DNA from: Chitinophaga pinensis
GTDB lineage: Bacteria > Bacteroidota > Bacteroidia > Chitinophagales > Chitinophagaceae
Direction of reading: 5' to 3'
Length of the DNA stretch: 64,000 bases
Assembly: GCF_007896845.1 (NCBI RefSeq)
Contig: NZ_VOHS01000009.1
Location: forward strand, 124,001 to 188,000
Under the pieces are notes generated by a model. That model worked only from the letters and a program-made list of their open reading frames with translations, searched no databases and was not told the DNA's origin. The position numbers and the translations under genes were made by a program. Of this stretch, positions 1 through 7,325 are shown piece by piece; positions within the stretch are counted from its first letter, which is position 1, and every line of letters begins with the position of its first letter.

Positions 1-822
1 GTTATAGATAAACCAGCCGGGCGCAATAATAACAGCGATCAAAGCCCCATAAGAGAATGCCAGTATCCCATGCCATAGCACTAATCCGCCCGTACTGATG
101 ATGGCCTGTTTCGGTGGCATCAATCCTCCCCAGATAATAAATACCGGTACGCAACAGGCAAGTGCCAGTCCCATATAGACAGACACGATGACCCATTTCC
201 GCCATTCTCCGGCTGTCTGCAATAAAAGTAACAGCGCCGCCGGTACGATCACCACAAAGGGAGAACGTCCCAGTATGGCGAGTCCCAGACTTAATCCAGC
301 CAATATACTTAACGACAACCCCTGCCACCAGCGTTTGGTCGTACGTTCCATCGCATGTTGCAGCAGCCAGATGGAAATAGTAGCAAATAACATGGGTGGG
401 ATTTCTGTCAGCGCCATACCCGCTACCTGCCAGACCATGGGAACCGCCATGATGTGAAAGGCCGGTAGCCACACATTTCGTTTCAACCTGCGTTGCATCT
501 TACGGATAATAGCCGCCAGCAGGAGAATGATCAGCAATAACATGCCTGTATTAACCATTCGTATACCGGGCGTTTGCAGGTGCGTGAGCGGTTTTAAAGC
601 GGAATGAACAAACTGATAAAGAGGGCCCGGCGCCTGATTGTCGATATGTAAGAGGAAAGTCCTGCTGAAGCCGTATTGTTCAAAAAGATAAACATTAGGA
701 ATGAAAAGGGGTTCATCAAAAAGGGGAGGCTGTTTATGCAACAGTGTGATGACAAACAACAGGATATATCCGGCAATACCGGTAAAAATCAATGTACGTT
801 CCTGTGATCTGGGGTGTCGCAT
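1..822 (-). CDS. GT-C-like integral membrane glycosyltransferase, partial (3' end off the left edge)
   Basis: The frame runs without a stop from an ATG at 822 to the left edge (274 codons), so the C-terminus is missing. The protein starts MRHPRSQERTLIFTGIAGY and has many hydrophobic helices: one at residues 10-28, then others through about residue 270. The first extracytoplasmic loop carries an acidic pair in LFDEPLF (about residues 34-40), followed by a DNQAPGPLYQ segment. An acidic motif after the first helix is the usual hallmark of GT-C fold lipid-linked sugar transferases (ArnT/PMT/GT39/GT87 types). The family placement is inferred from topology and that motif only. A terminator lies just upstream, so it is probably transcribed separately from the YeiH gene. 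It could also be an uncharacterised polytopic membrane protein. Confidence 0.6.
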   Translation of the reverse strand, partial: MRHPRSQERTLIFTGIAGYILLFVITLLHKQPPLFDEPLFIPNVYLFEQYGFSRTFLLHIDNQAPGPLYQFVHSALKPLTHLQTPGIRMVNTGMLLLIILLLAAIIRKMQRRLKRNVWLPAFHIMAVPMVWQVAGMALTEIPPMLFATISIWLLQHAMERTTKRWWQGLSLSILAGLSLGLAILGRSPFVVIVPAALLLLLQTAGEWRKWVIVSVYMGLALACCVPVFIIWGGLMPPKQAIISTGGLVLWHGILAFSYGALIAVIIAPGWFIYN

Positions 823-828
823 GGTAAA

Positions 829-892
829 CAGATAAAGAAAAAGACCGTTCACAGTGACTGGCGTTGCGGTTGCCGGTATCTGCGAACGGTCT
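829..892 (-). terminator. Rho-independent terminator after the YeiH gene
   Basis: A 9-bp stem (842-850 with 884-892) has a long loop. On the minus strand it is followed by a T-rich run (TTTTTCTTTAT). It sits right after the stop of the YeiH-family gene at 898 and before the next minus-strand gene. Confidence 0.5.
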
Positions 893-897
893 GTATC

Positions 898-2148
898 TTA
901 TGATCTTCCGAATACCAGGTAGGCTATCACCAGCGTAAATACGATGTTAAAGGCCTGAGCAATGATAAAGGCCATTGCCGGACGACCATTCTCCATCTTA
1001 AAGATATCGGTGAATTTCGTCTCCAGTCCTATACAGGTAAACGCAATAGCGAACCAATATGTTTGCAGATCTTTTAAAGGCCCTTTCGCAGCAACCACTG
1101 ATGTTGCCGGCAGCAGGAAGGAAAACAGGAGGGAAGCGCATATAAATCCGAGCACAAATTTTGGGAAACGCTCCCATATCGTACGCAGCGTAGGCTTTTC
1201 ATAACCAGCTTCCTTACGGGTGTACGACCAGTACAGGGAAATAAAGAATGCGGCCAGTCCGAGTAATACGTTCTGTGAGAATTTCACCAGCGTCGCATAT
1301 TTCAGCGCCTCTTCTCCCAGCATAGTTCCCGCGGCCACTACGGCGCCGGAAGTATCAATTGTACCTCCCAGCCAGGCACCAGCAACGGCTGGCGGCATAT
1401 GTGCCCATGTGGCAATATATGGCATGAACAACATCATAGGGATCGCTACGATCAGTACCAATGAGATGACATGAGAAAGCTTTTTATTATCTCCTTCGAT
1501 CGCACCCGCGGTGGCGATAGCGGCTGATACACCGCAGATAGATACCGCACTGGATATCATCATCCGGAATTCATCATCGAGTTTGAGTTTCCGGCATACC
1601 CAGAAACTGAAATACCAGACAGTAAATACAACTGCCACGGACTGCAGGATACCTAGTCCGCCGGCTTTAATAATATCGTCAAACAGGACGTTGGCACCCA
1701 GCAGAACCAACCCGATTTTGATATATAACTCCGTCTGAATAGCAGGTTTCAGTATAGCAGGCACTCCCACCAGATTGCTGATGAGCAGTCCGAGGATAAG
1801 GCTGAACAACACCACCTCAATCCCGAAATCCTTCAATGTTTTATAGCTGGCAATAAACTGTGCCAGCAATGTTACAAAGATGATGAACAGGAGAGAGATA
1901 AAGAGTTTTGCTACCTCTACCTTGCCTGTGAATGATTTGGCCAGCAGTATACTGCCCAATACCCACAGGAATAAAATACCGGTCTGTTTCCAGATCTCAA
2001 CACCCGCAAATTGCGCGGTGATAAATGAAGCGTCGTTCCATACCGCAATTTTTGGAAGGACAGGTTTAAGGCCGAACAGCACCAGGCCAATAGTCAGAAA
2101 TGCAATAATTACAGCAATCCAATCTTCGTGAAGCGTTTTCTTAGGCAT
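898..2148 (-). CDS. YeiH/UPF0324 family putative sulfate exporter
   Basis: A 416-residue polytopic inner-membrane protein with about 10-11 predicted helices. It matches the UPF0324 (Cons_hypoth698, YeiH) family in length and in signature segments: the GVPAILKPAI region near residue 127, the SAVSICGVSAAIATAGAI segment near 200, and GAWLGGTIDTSGAVVAAG near 260. These glycine/alanine-rich re-entrant stretches are typical of the family. Members are annotated as putative sulfate exporters, but the substrate is weakly established. The gene follows the nucleoside-recognition permease by 74 bp on the same strand, so the two may be co-transcribed, and it ends at a terminator. The start is the ATG giving MPKKTLHEDW. 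Confidence 0.8.
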   Translation of the reverse strand: MPKKTLHEDWIAVIIAFLTIGLVLFGLKPVLPKIAVWNDASFITAQFAGVEIWKQTGILFLWVLGSILLAKSFTGKVEVAKLFISLLFIIFVTLLAQFIASYKTLKDFGIEVVLFSLILGLLISNLVGVPAILKPAIQTELYIKIGLVLLGANVLFDDIIKAGGLGILQSVAVVFTVWYFSFWVCRKLKLDDEFRMMISSAVSICGVSAAIATAGAIEGDNKKLSHVISLVLIVAIPMMLFMPYIATWAHMPPAVAGAWLGGTIDTSGAVVAAGTMLGEEALKYATLVKFSQNVLLGLAAFFISLYWSYTRKEAGYEKPTLRTIWERFPKFVLGFICASLLFSFLLPATSVVAAKGPLKDLQTYWFAIAFTCIGLETKFTDIFKMENGRPAMAFIIAQAFNIVFTLVIAYLVFGRS

Positions 2149-2222
2149 GACAAAAAAGTTAAGTTTTTCCCCTTGGTGGAAGCGGATTTATTGGTGGTGC
2201 CGGCCAAGATAGTAAAAAGAAT

Positions 2223-3461
2223 TTAAGCAAGTGGAAAGAATATATAAGCGAGAATAATTGCTGCCACAATACCTACCACGTCGGCTATCAGTCCGCAGGT
2301 CAGCGCATATTTCGTCTTTTTGATATTGACAGAGCCAAAGTACACCGCCAGCACATAGAACGTCGTTTCCGTAGAACCCTGAATAATACTGGCCAGTCGT
2401 CCTACAAATGAATCCGGACCATGCGTTTTCAGGATATCTACCATCAATGCGCGGGCTGCACCACCACTCAATGGTTTCATGAGGCCTACCGGTAATGCGT
2501 CTACAAAAGCGGTATTGACACCAAGACCGGCAAATAATGCCTTCAGCCCGTCCAGTACATAATCCATACAACCTGTATTCCTGAACGCGCTGATAGCAAC
2601 CAGCATCGTCACCAGATAGGGGATAATAGTAATGGATACCTGAAAACCTTCCTTCGCACCTTCTATAAACACATCATATACATTGATCTTTTTCACCGCT
2701 GCCAGACCCAGAAAAGCAACCACGATGGCAAATATTACAAATCCGCCTACAAAGGCCGTATAAGCAGCAATTTTGTCCGGAGGCAATACCTGCATCGCAT
2801 AATAAAGTCCTGCCAGCAAGATGCCGAACACAGCAAAGGTGAGTACTATAGGTGCTTTCAGCAGATTGATACGTTGGTACAGGGCCACTGCCAGCATCCC
2901 GGAAATAAAGGAGATCAGGGTACCAATCAGTGTCGGGATAAAAATATCCGCCGCATTCGAACTGCCCGCCGCAATACGTAAAGCGATCACAGAGGTCGGA
3001 ATCAGGGTGATACCGGCTGTGTTCAGCACCAGAAACATGATCTGGGCATTCGTCGCCACTTCCGGCTCCGGGTTCAGCTCCTGTAACTGCTTCATGGCTT
3101 TTAAACCGACAGGGGTGGCCGCATTGTCCAGTCCCAGTGCATTGGCGCTAAAATTCATAAGAATAGAGCCCATCGCCGGATGCTTTTTCGGAATACCCGG
3201 AAATAGTTTCGAAAAGAAAGGATCCACCCAGCGGGCCAGAATACCGATCATTCCACCTTGTTCTCCCACTTTCATGATCCCCAGCCAGAAGGTCATAATA
3301 CCTGCCAGCCCAAGAGATATTTCTGCCCCTGTTTTAGCACTCTCAAACATGCCATTCATCACAGTTGAGAATACGGCAGTATCCTGCAGGAATATGAGGC
3401 GGCAAACGGCCACAACAAAAGAGATCAGGAAGAAGCCAAGCCAAACATAGTTTAATGCCAT
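2223..3461 (-). CDS. Nucleoside recognition (Gate) domain membrane protein, SpmA/SpmB-fusion type
   Basis: A polytopic membrane protein with two nucleoside-recognition (Gate) domains in tandem, resembling a fusion of the Bacillus spore-maturation proteins SpmA and SpmB. Each half carries a Gate motif region: MNFSANALGLDNAATPVGLKA in the first half and the GSTETTFYVLAVYFGSV region in the second. I place the start at the ATG encoding MALNYVWLGFF. The frame extends upstream to an ATG at 3482 and a TTG at 3497, but the MALNY start fits an immediate first helix better. The substrate is unknown; the family is linked to nucleoside or small-solute transport. YeiH follows it on the same strand, suggesting a two-gene transport operon. 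Confidence 0.8.
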   Translation of the reverse strand: MALNYVWLGFFLISFVVAVCRLIFLQDTAVFSTVMNGMFESAKTGAEISLGLAGIMTFWLGIMKVGEQGGMIGILARWVDPFFSKLFPGIPKKHPAMGSILMNFSANALGLDNAATPVGLKAMKQLQELNPEPEVATNAQIMFLVLNTAGITLIPTSVIALRIAAGSSNAADIFIPTLIGTLISFISGMLAVALYQRINLLKAPIVLTFAVFGILLAGLYYAMQVLPPDKIAAYTAFVGGFVIFAIVVAFLGLAAVKKINVYDVFIEGAKEGFQVSITIIPYLVTMLVAISAFRNTGCMDYVLDGLKALFAGLGVNTAFVDALPVGLMKPLSGGAARALMVDILKTHGPDSFVGRLASIIQGSTETTFYVLAVYFGSVNIKKTKYALTCGLIADVVGIVAAIILAYIFFPLA

Positions 3462-3579
3462 ATATGTGAAATGATTGAACATCAAATCTAATGGCAAAAA
3501 TTTAATATTAAAAGGAGAAATCTGTGTTATATCATCAGGCTCACTCCGGGAGAGTGTGGGTTGATAGCTAAAAAAGCAT

Positions 3580-3587
3580 TATCTTCG
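3580..3587 (+). promoter_or_regulatory. Probable ychF promoter -7 element
   Basis: TATCTTCG matches the Bacteroidota -7 consensus TAnnTTTG at 7 of 8 positions. A TTG lies upstream at 3561-3563, at a shorter than usual spacing. Transcription would start about 10 nt before the ychF ATG. Confidence 0.45.
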
Positions 3588-3604
3588 CGCAAATTTTTTC
3601 TAAA

Positions 3605-4708
3605 ATGGCGTTACAAGTAGGAATTGTTGGATTACCGAATGTGGGAAAATCGACATTATTTAATGCGGTAAGCAACAGCGCAAAAGCGCAGGCGAGCAAT
3701 TATCGCTTTTGCACAATTGAACCTAACGTAGGACTTGTAGACGTACCGGACGAGCGTCTGGCAAAGCTGGAAGAACTGGTGAAACCGGAACGCGTGGTTC
3801 CTACTACTATTGAATTCGTAGATATCGCAGGCCTTGTAAAAGGTGCGAGCAAAGGTGAAGGTCTTGGTAACAAGTTCCTCGCTAATATCCGTGAGGTGGA
3901 TGCAATCGTGCACGTGATCCGCTGTTTTGAAGATGAAAACATTCTGAGAGAAGAAGGTGCGATCAATCCTGTAGGCGATAAAGAAATCATCGATACCGAA
4001 TTACAGCTGAAAGACCTCGAAAGCGTTGAAAAGAAAATCGCGCGTACCGAGAAAATGGCTAAAACCGGTGGTGATCCAAAAGCTAAAATAGAATTCGAAA
4101 TCCTGAAAAGATGCCAGGCGCATCTGGAACAAGGTAAAAATATCCGTGAACTGGGTCTGAGCAAAGAAGAACGTGTTGCAGTCGCTGACCTGTTCCTGCT
4201 GACAGAAAAACCAGTACTGTATGTGGCAAACGTGGACGAAGCATCCATGCTGACCGGCAACAAATACTCTGTACAGCTGCAGGAATCTGTAAAAGCAGAA
4301 AACGCAACTGTAGTGGTGATGAACAACAGCATTGAAGCCCAGATCTCCGAAATGGAAGATGCAGCTGATAAAGAACTGTTCCTCTCCGAATATAACCTGA
4401 CGGAACCAGGCCTGAACCGCCTGATCCGTTCTGCTTACAGCCTCCTGAACCTGATCACTTACTTCACCGCTGGTGTACAGGAAGTGAGAGCATGGACTAT
4501 CCACACCGGATGGAAAGCGCCACAGGCTGCAAGTGTGATCCACACTGATTTCGAAAAAGGTTTTATCAAAGCTGAGGTGATCGCTTATGCGGACTATGTA
4601 AAATATGGTTCAGAAGCTGCCTGCCGCGATAACGGCCGTTTACGTATAGAAGGTAAAGAATACATTGTAAACGATGGTGACGTAATGCACTTCCGTTTCA
4701 ACGTTTAA
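3605..4708 (+). CDS. ychF: Redox-regulated ATPase YchF (Obg family)
   Basis: A 367-residue protein of full family length. The P-loop GLPNVGKST lies at residues 8-16. The switch II segment is DIAGLVKGASKGEGLGN (about 73-89). The G4 motif is NVDE rather than NKxD, which is the known basis of ATP preference in YchF. The C-terminal TGS domain includes the HTDFEKGFIKAEVIAY signature. YchF is a cytoplasmic, ribosome-associated P-loop ATPase implicated in translation and oxidative-stress response. A good -7 promoter element lies just upstream and a strong hairpin terminator just downstream, so this looks monocistronic. The upstream neighbour is divergent and the downstream gene is convergent. Confidence 0.97.
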   Translation: MALQVGIVGLPNVGKSTLFNAVSNSAKAQASNYRFCTIEPNVGLVDVPDERLAKLEELVKPERVVPTTIEFVDIAGLVKGASKGEGLGNKFLANIREVDAIVHVIRCFEDENILREEGAINPVGDKEIIDTELQLKDLESVEKKIARTEKMAKTGGDPKAKIEFEILKRCQAHLEQGKNIRELGLSKEERVAVADLFLLTEKPVLYVANVDEASMLTGNKYSVQLQESVKAENATVVVMNNSIEAQISEMEDAADKELFLSEYNLTEPGLNRLIRSAYSLLNLITYFTAGVQEVRAWTIHTGWKAPQAASVIHTDFEKGFIKAEVIAYADYVKYGSEAACRDNGRLRIEGKEYIVNDGDVMHFRFNV

Positions 4709-4752
4709 AAGATACTTCAGGGTTTTCCCACTGAAGGGTACAACAAATCTAA

Positions 4753-4778
4753 GACGTCCCGGGCCTCCCCGGGACGTC
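4753..4778. terminator. Bidirectional hairpin between convergent ychF and kinase gene
   Basis: A perfect 11-bp GC-rich stem (GACGTCCCGGG with its complement) closes a 4-nt loop. It is followed by a weak T tract on the plus strand. It separates two convergent genes. Confidence 0.75.
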
Positions 4779-4785
4779 GCCTATT

Positions 4786-5799
4786 TTAAGACATTACAGC
4801 CATCGCTTTTTTCCACTCTTCCTCCAGCAATTTCTTCAACATTCCCATTCTGCTTTGCAAAGCATATAGTAATGTAAGTGGATAAAACTGGTCATGCGTA
4901 AAATGAAAGTGCATATAATAGAACCAGAATCCCAATCCTAACCACGGAATAGCTGCCAGTTCCTCCTCATTCAGGTGTCGCTCCGAACGGTAGGCGTTCA
5001 GAAAGGTAGCGAAAGCCGCTTCCATCTGTTCATCCGTCAATCTGTTCATCAGCTTATCCAGCAATAACTGCTGGCGGAAAGTCATGATATCATAAATCAA
5101 CCACCCACGTCCAAAGAAGTCAAAGTCAAATAGCGTGATCTTATCGTTGTTGTCGAAATGGAAGTTCTTAGGCAAAAAATCAAAATGACAATAACCTGTA
5201 CTGATCTGGTCAGTATGGATGCCATCCAGTGCGAGCTTTACTCTTTCCACAGCTGCCAGCATCCACTCATAAGTAACAGGATCTTCCCTGAAATAAGGCT
5301 TTGCTGCCGCCAGTGGCTGAAATAAGGTCGTATCCAGATCAAAAGTCCAGCGGGGATCTTCCAGTCTGATAGCCGCTGACACATTGTGAAAACGGGCCAT
5401 TTCAAGGCCTAAATTGCGTAGCTGGTTATCCGAGAGCATACCATGCGAACGACCTTCCGCATAAGAGAATAATACTGCATGCCGGATACCTTCTGCCGCA
5501 GGCAAGGCCTGAATCTGATGGCCATGCTTGTCTGCTATTGCATAGGAAACAGAAATAGCTGCGTCTTTTAAGGCATTCAGCAGCGTCACTTCTGACTGGA
5601 TATGCCCTAGTGTCCGGTGAGAGGACCGGTAAATGCGCAGGATAAAACGGTCCTTATCTGTCGTAATCAGATAAGTGTCGCCAACACCGCGGACAATGAA
5701 CTGACATTGTACATTTTGCAGTGCGTAATGCTCGCTGACATAAGTGGCAAGGGCGTCTGGGCTAAGGGTCGAATAAGTAGTGGGGAATATGGGTTGCAT
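4786..5799 (-). CDS. Aminoglycoside/homoserine-kinase-like (APH fold) phosphotransferase
   Basis: A 337-residue cytoplasmic kinase of the APH/choline-kinase fold. The Brenner-type catalytic loop is HFDFLPKNF (HxDxxxxN), followed by the metal-binding DFDFFGRGW segment. The N-lobe contains the RFILRIYR strand with its likely ATP-binding residue. Such stand-alone kinases in Bacteroidota are commonly annotated as aminoglycoside phosphotransferase or homoserine kinase type II; the real substrate is unknown and resistance should not be assumed. I chose the ATG giving MQPIFPTTYSTL. The frame extends 12 codons further upstream, but that extension would overlap the promoter-like element at 5804-5811. 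Its neighbours do not reveal a substrate. Confidence 0.8.
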   Translation of the reverse strand: MQPIFPTTYSTLSPDALATYVSEHYALQNVQCQFIVRGVGDTYLITTDKDRFILRIYRSSHRTLGHIQSEVTLLNALKDAAISVSYAIADKHGHQIQALPAAEGIRHAVLFSYAEGRSHGMLSDNQLRNLGLEMARFHNVSAAIRLEDPRWTFDLDTTLFQPLAAAKPYFREDPVTYEWMLAAVERVKLALDGIHTDQISTGYCHFDFLPKNFHFDNNDKITLFDFDFFGRGWLIYDIMTFRQQLLLDKLMNRLTDEQMEAAFATFLNAYRSERHLNEEELAAIPWLGLGFWFYYMHFHFTHDQFYPLTLLYALQSRMGMLKKLLEEEWKKAMAVMS

Positions 5800-5803
5800 G
5801 TCG

Positions 5804-5811
5804 CAAATATA
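5804..5811 (-). promoter_or_regulatory. Possible kinase-gene -7 element, very close to the start codon
   Basis: On the minus strand this reads TATATTTG, an exact match to TAnnTTTG, ending 5 nt before the ATG at 5799. If used, the mRNA would have almost no leader. No clear -33 TTTG is present, so a chance match is possible. Confidence 0.35.
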
Positions 5812-5875
5812 AGACTTCCCCTTACTTATGACCATTACCGCCCTGTTATTCCCCGACTGATACCTGTTAGACTAT

Positions 5876-5911
5876 TATGTTTGTACATTTAAATACATGT
5901 TCGTACATTTA
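5876..5911 (+). promoter_or_regulatory. Promoter -7 element and 14-bp direct repeat upstream of the glycosidase gene
   Basis: TATGTTTG at 5876-5883 matches TAnnTTTG exactly. Overlapping it are two 14-nt direct repeats with one mismatch, TGTTTGTACATTTA at 5878-5891 and TGTTCGTACATTTA at 5898-5911. They are offset by exactly 20 bp, about two helical turns. That spacing suits a regulator bound on one DNA face, but no regulator is identified. Confidence 0.4.
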
Positions 5912-5936
5912 CTTTGTAAATAGAACAAACCACGAT

Positions 5937-7241
5937 ATGCATGTACGTTCAGCTTACCTGATCATTACCTTATCTACTCTGGCCTTCTGTATGCCGGCAT
6001 CTGCACAGAAAACCGATAAAAAGGCGCTTTCGGCCGGCATCCTGAAAGACGCCCGTCTCGATACCATTCAACGACGGGCATTAGCGCTCCTGACAAGCTT
6101 TAATGCCGGTACTTCCTATGGAGAAGTCTGGATCCGCGACTTCAATACCTTTATTAAAGGGTCATTGAAAGTCCGCACAAAAGAAGAAGTCAGATCCATG
6201 TTATTGTTATTCCTGAAGATGCAGGGAGAAGACGGTAATATCGTAGATGGTGTCATTGATAGCAAAAAGGCGGGTGTAGGTTATCAGTACCGGTATTCTC
6301 CACTGGCGCCGGAATGGGCGGCACATAAAAATACAGTCGAAACTGATCAGGAATCTTCGCTTATACAGGCTATCAGAAAATACATCGACGTAACCGGCGA
6401 TCGTAGTATACTGGAAGAAGAGATAGGAGGAAAGAGCGTATTGAGCAGACTCGAAGCTGCTTTGGAATATATCCTTAAAGACAGATGGGCGGAAAAATAT
6501 GGACTTGTGAAAGGCGCTACGACAGTAGATTGGGGCGATGTACAACCAGAGACAGGCTGGGGCGTTGCGATCAATGATAAAACAAAATGGGCAGTAGATA
6601 TTTATGACAATGCCATGTACGTCATCGCTATTCAGGATTTCCTTGCGATAAAACCTGCTACATATAAAACATCGAGGAATTGGGTAACAACTGCAGCTGC
6701 CATTAAAACAAATGTAAGAAAGCATCTGTGGATGAGTGATGCGCAGAAATACATTCCGCACCTTTATCTGGATGGAAGTCCCTTCCCGGCTTCATTCAAT
6801 GAAAAGGAAATCCTCTATACCGGTGGTTCTGCCTGTGCGATTATGGCTGGCTTCAACACACCAAAAGAGATCATCGTCATCAACAGACAGATGGTCGCCG
6901 CAGCGGCAAAAGAAAAACATGCTACCATCGGTATAACAGTATATCCGCCTTATCCTGCTGACTTATATCCCAACATGCATCCTTATGTATATCAGAATGG
7001 AGGTGACTGGACCTGGTTTGGTGGCAGGATGATACAGACCTTGGCAGAGCATGGTCTGGTGAAAGAAGCAGTAGCAGAACTGAACCCGATTATAGAAAGA
7101 GTGCTGACAAATAAAGGCTTCTATGAATGGTATGATGTGCGTACAGGTGAGCCGAAAGGATCGGGTGATTTCAGAGGAGAAGCTGGTGTATTATTCGATG
7201 TAATTGTAACCCTGCGCGATTGGGCAGAAAAGAATCAATAA
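5937..7241 (+). CDS. Secreted (alpha/alpha)6-barrel glycosidase-like protein
   Basis: A 434-residue protein with a signal peptide (MHVRSAYLIITLSTLAFCMPASA-type, about 23 residues) ending at an A-x-A site before QKTDKK. The mature part resembles six-hairpin (alpha/alpha-toroid) glycosidases annotated as amylo-alpha-1,6-glucosidase-like. Features seen include the GEVWIRDFNTFIKG segment near residue 66, VDWGDVQPETGWG near 200, and the C-terminal NGGDWTWFGGRMIQ and GSGDFRGEAGVL segments. Acidic residues in these motifs are candidate catalytic groups, but I cannot assign a GH family with certainty. The upstream in-frame ATG at 5877 lies inside the promoter element, so the internal ATG at 5937, which starts the signal peptide, is preferred. 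A terminator follows. Confidence 0.75.
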   Translation: MHVRSAYLIITLSTLAFCMPASAQKTDKKALSAGILKDARLDTIQRRALALLTSFNAGTSYGEVWIRDFNTFIKGSLKVRTKEEVRSMLLLFLKMQGEDGNIVDGVIDSKKAGVGYQYRYSPLAPEWAAHKNTVETDQESSLIQAIRKYIDVTGDRSILEEEIGGKSVLSRLEAALEYILKDRWAEKYGLVKGATTVDWGDVQPETGWGVAINDKTKWAVDIYDNAMYVIAIQDFLAIKPATYKTSRNWVTTAAAIKTNVRKHLWMSDAQKYIPHLYLDGSPFPASFNEKEILYTGGSACAIMAGFNTPKEIIVINRQMVAAAAKEKHATIGITVYPPYPADLYPNMHPYVYQNGGDWTWFGGRMIQTLAEHGLVKEAVAELNPIIERVLTNKGFYEWYDVRTGEPKGSGDFRGEAGVLFDVIVTLRDWAEKNQ

Positions 7242-7272
7242 TCATCGTTCTGTAGCTATACTTTATTACATG

Positions 7273-7307
7273 AAAAAGGGGACTACTTGTGGCAGTCCCC
7301 TTTTTTT
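7273..7307. terminator. Bidirectional terminator between glycosidase and TonB receptor genes
   Basis: A 12-bp stem (7273-7284 with 7294-7305) is flanked by A and T runs on both sides. It can terminate both the plus-strand glycosidase and the convergent TonB receptor gene. Confidence 0.85.
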
Positions 7308-7325
7308 ATTTTCTGATTGACCGTA

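Noticed and set aside
2..472. A 156-codon minus-strand frame
   Set aside because: It is out of frame with the hydrophobic membrane protein that runs continuously from 822 to the left edge.
4786..5799. Calling the kinase an aminoglycoside-resistance gene
   Set aside because: APH-fold kinases include many housekeeping enzymes; nothing in the context indicates resistance.
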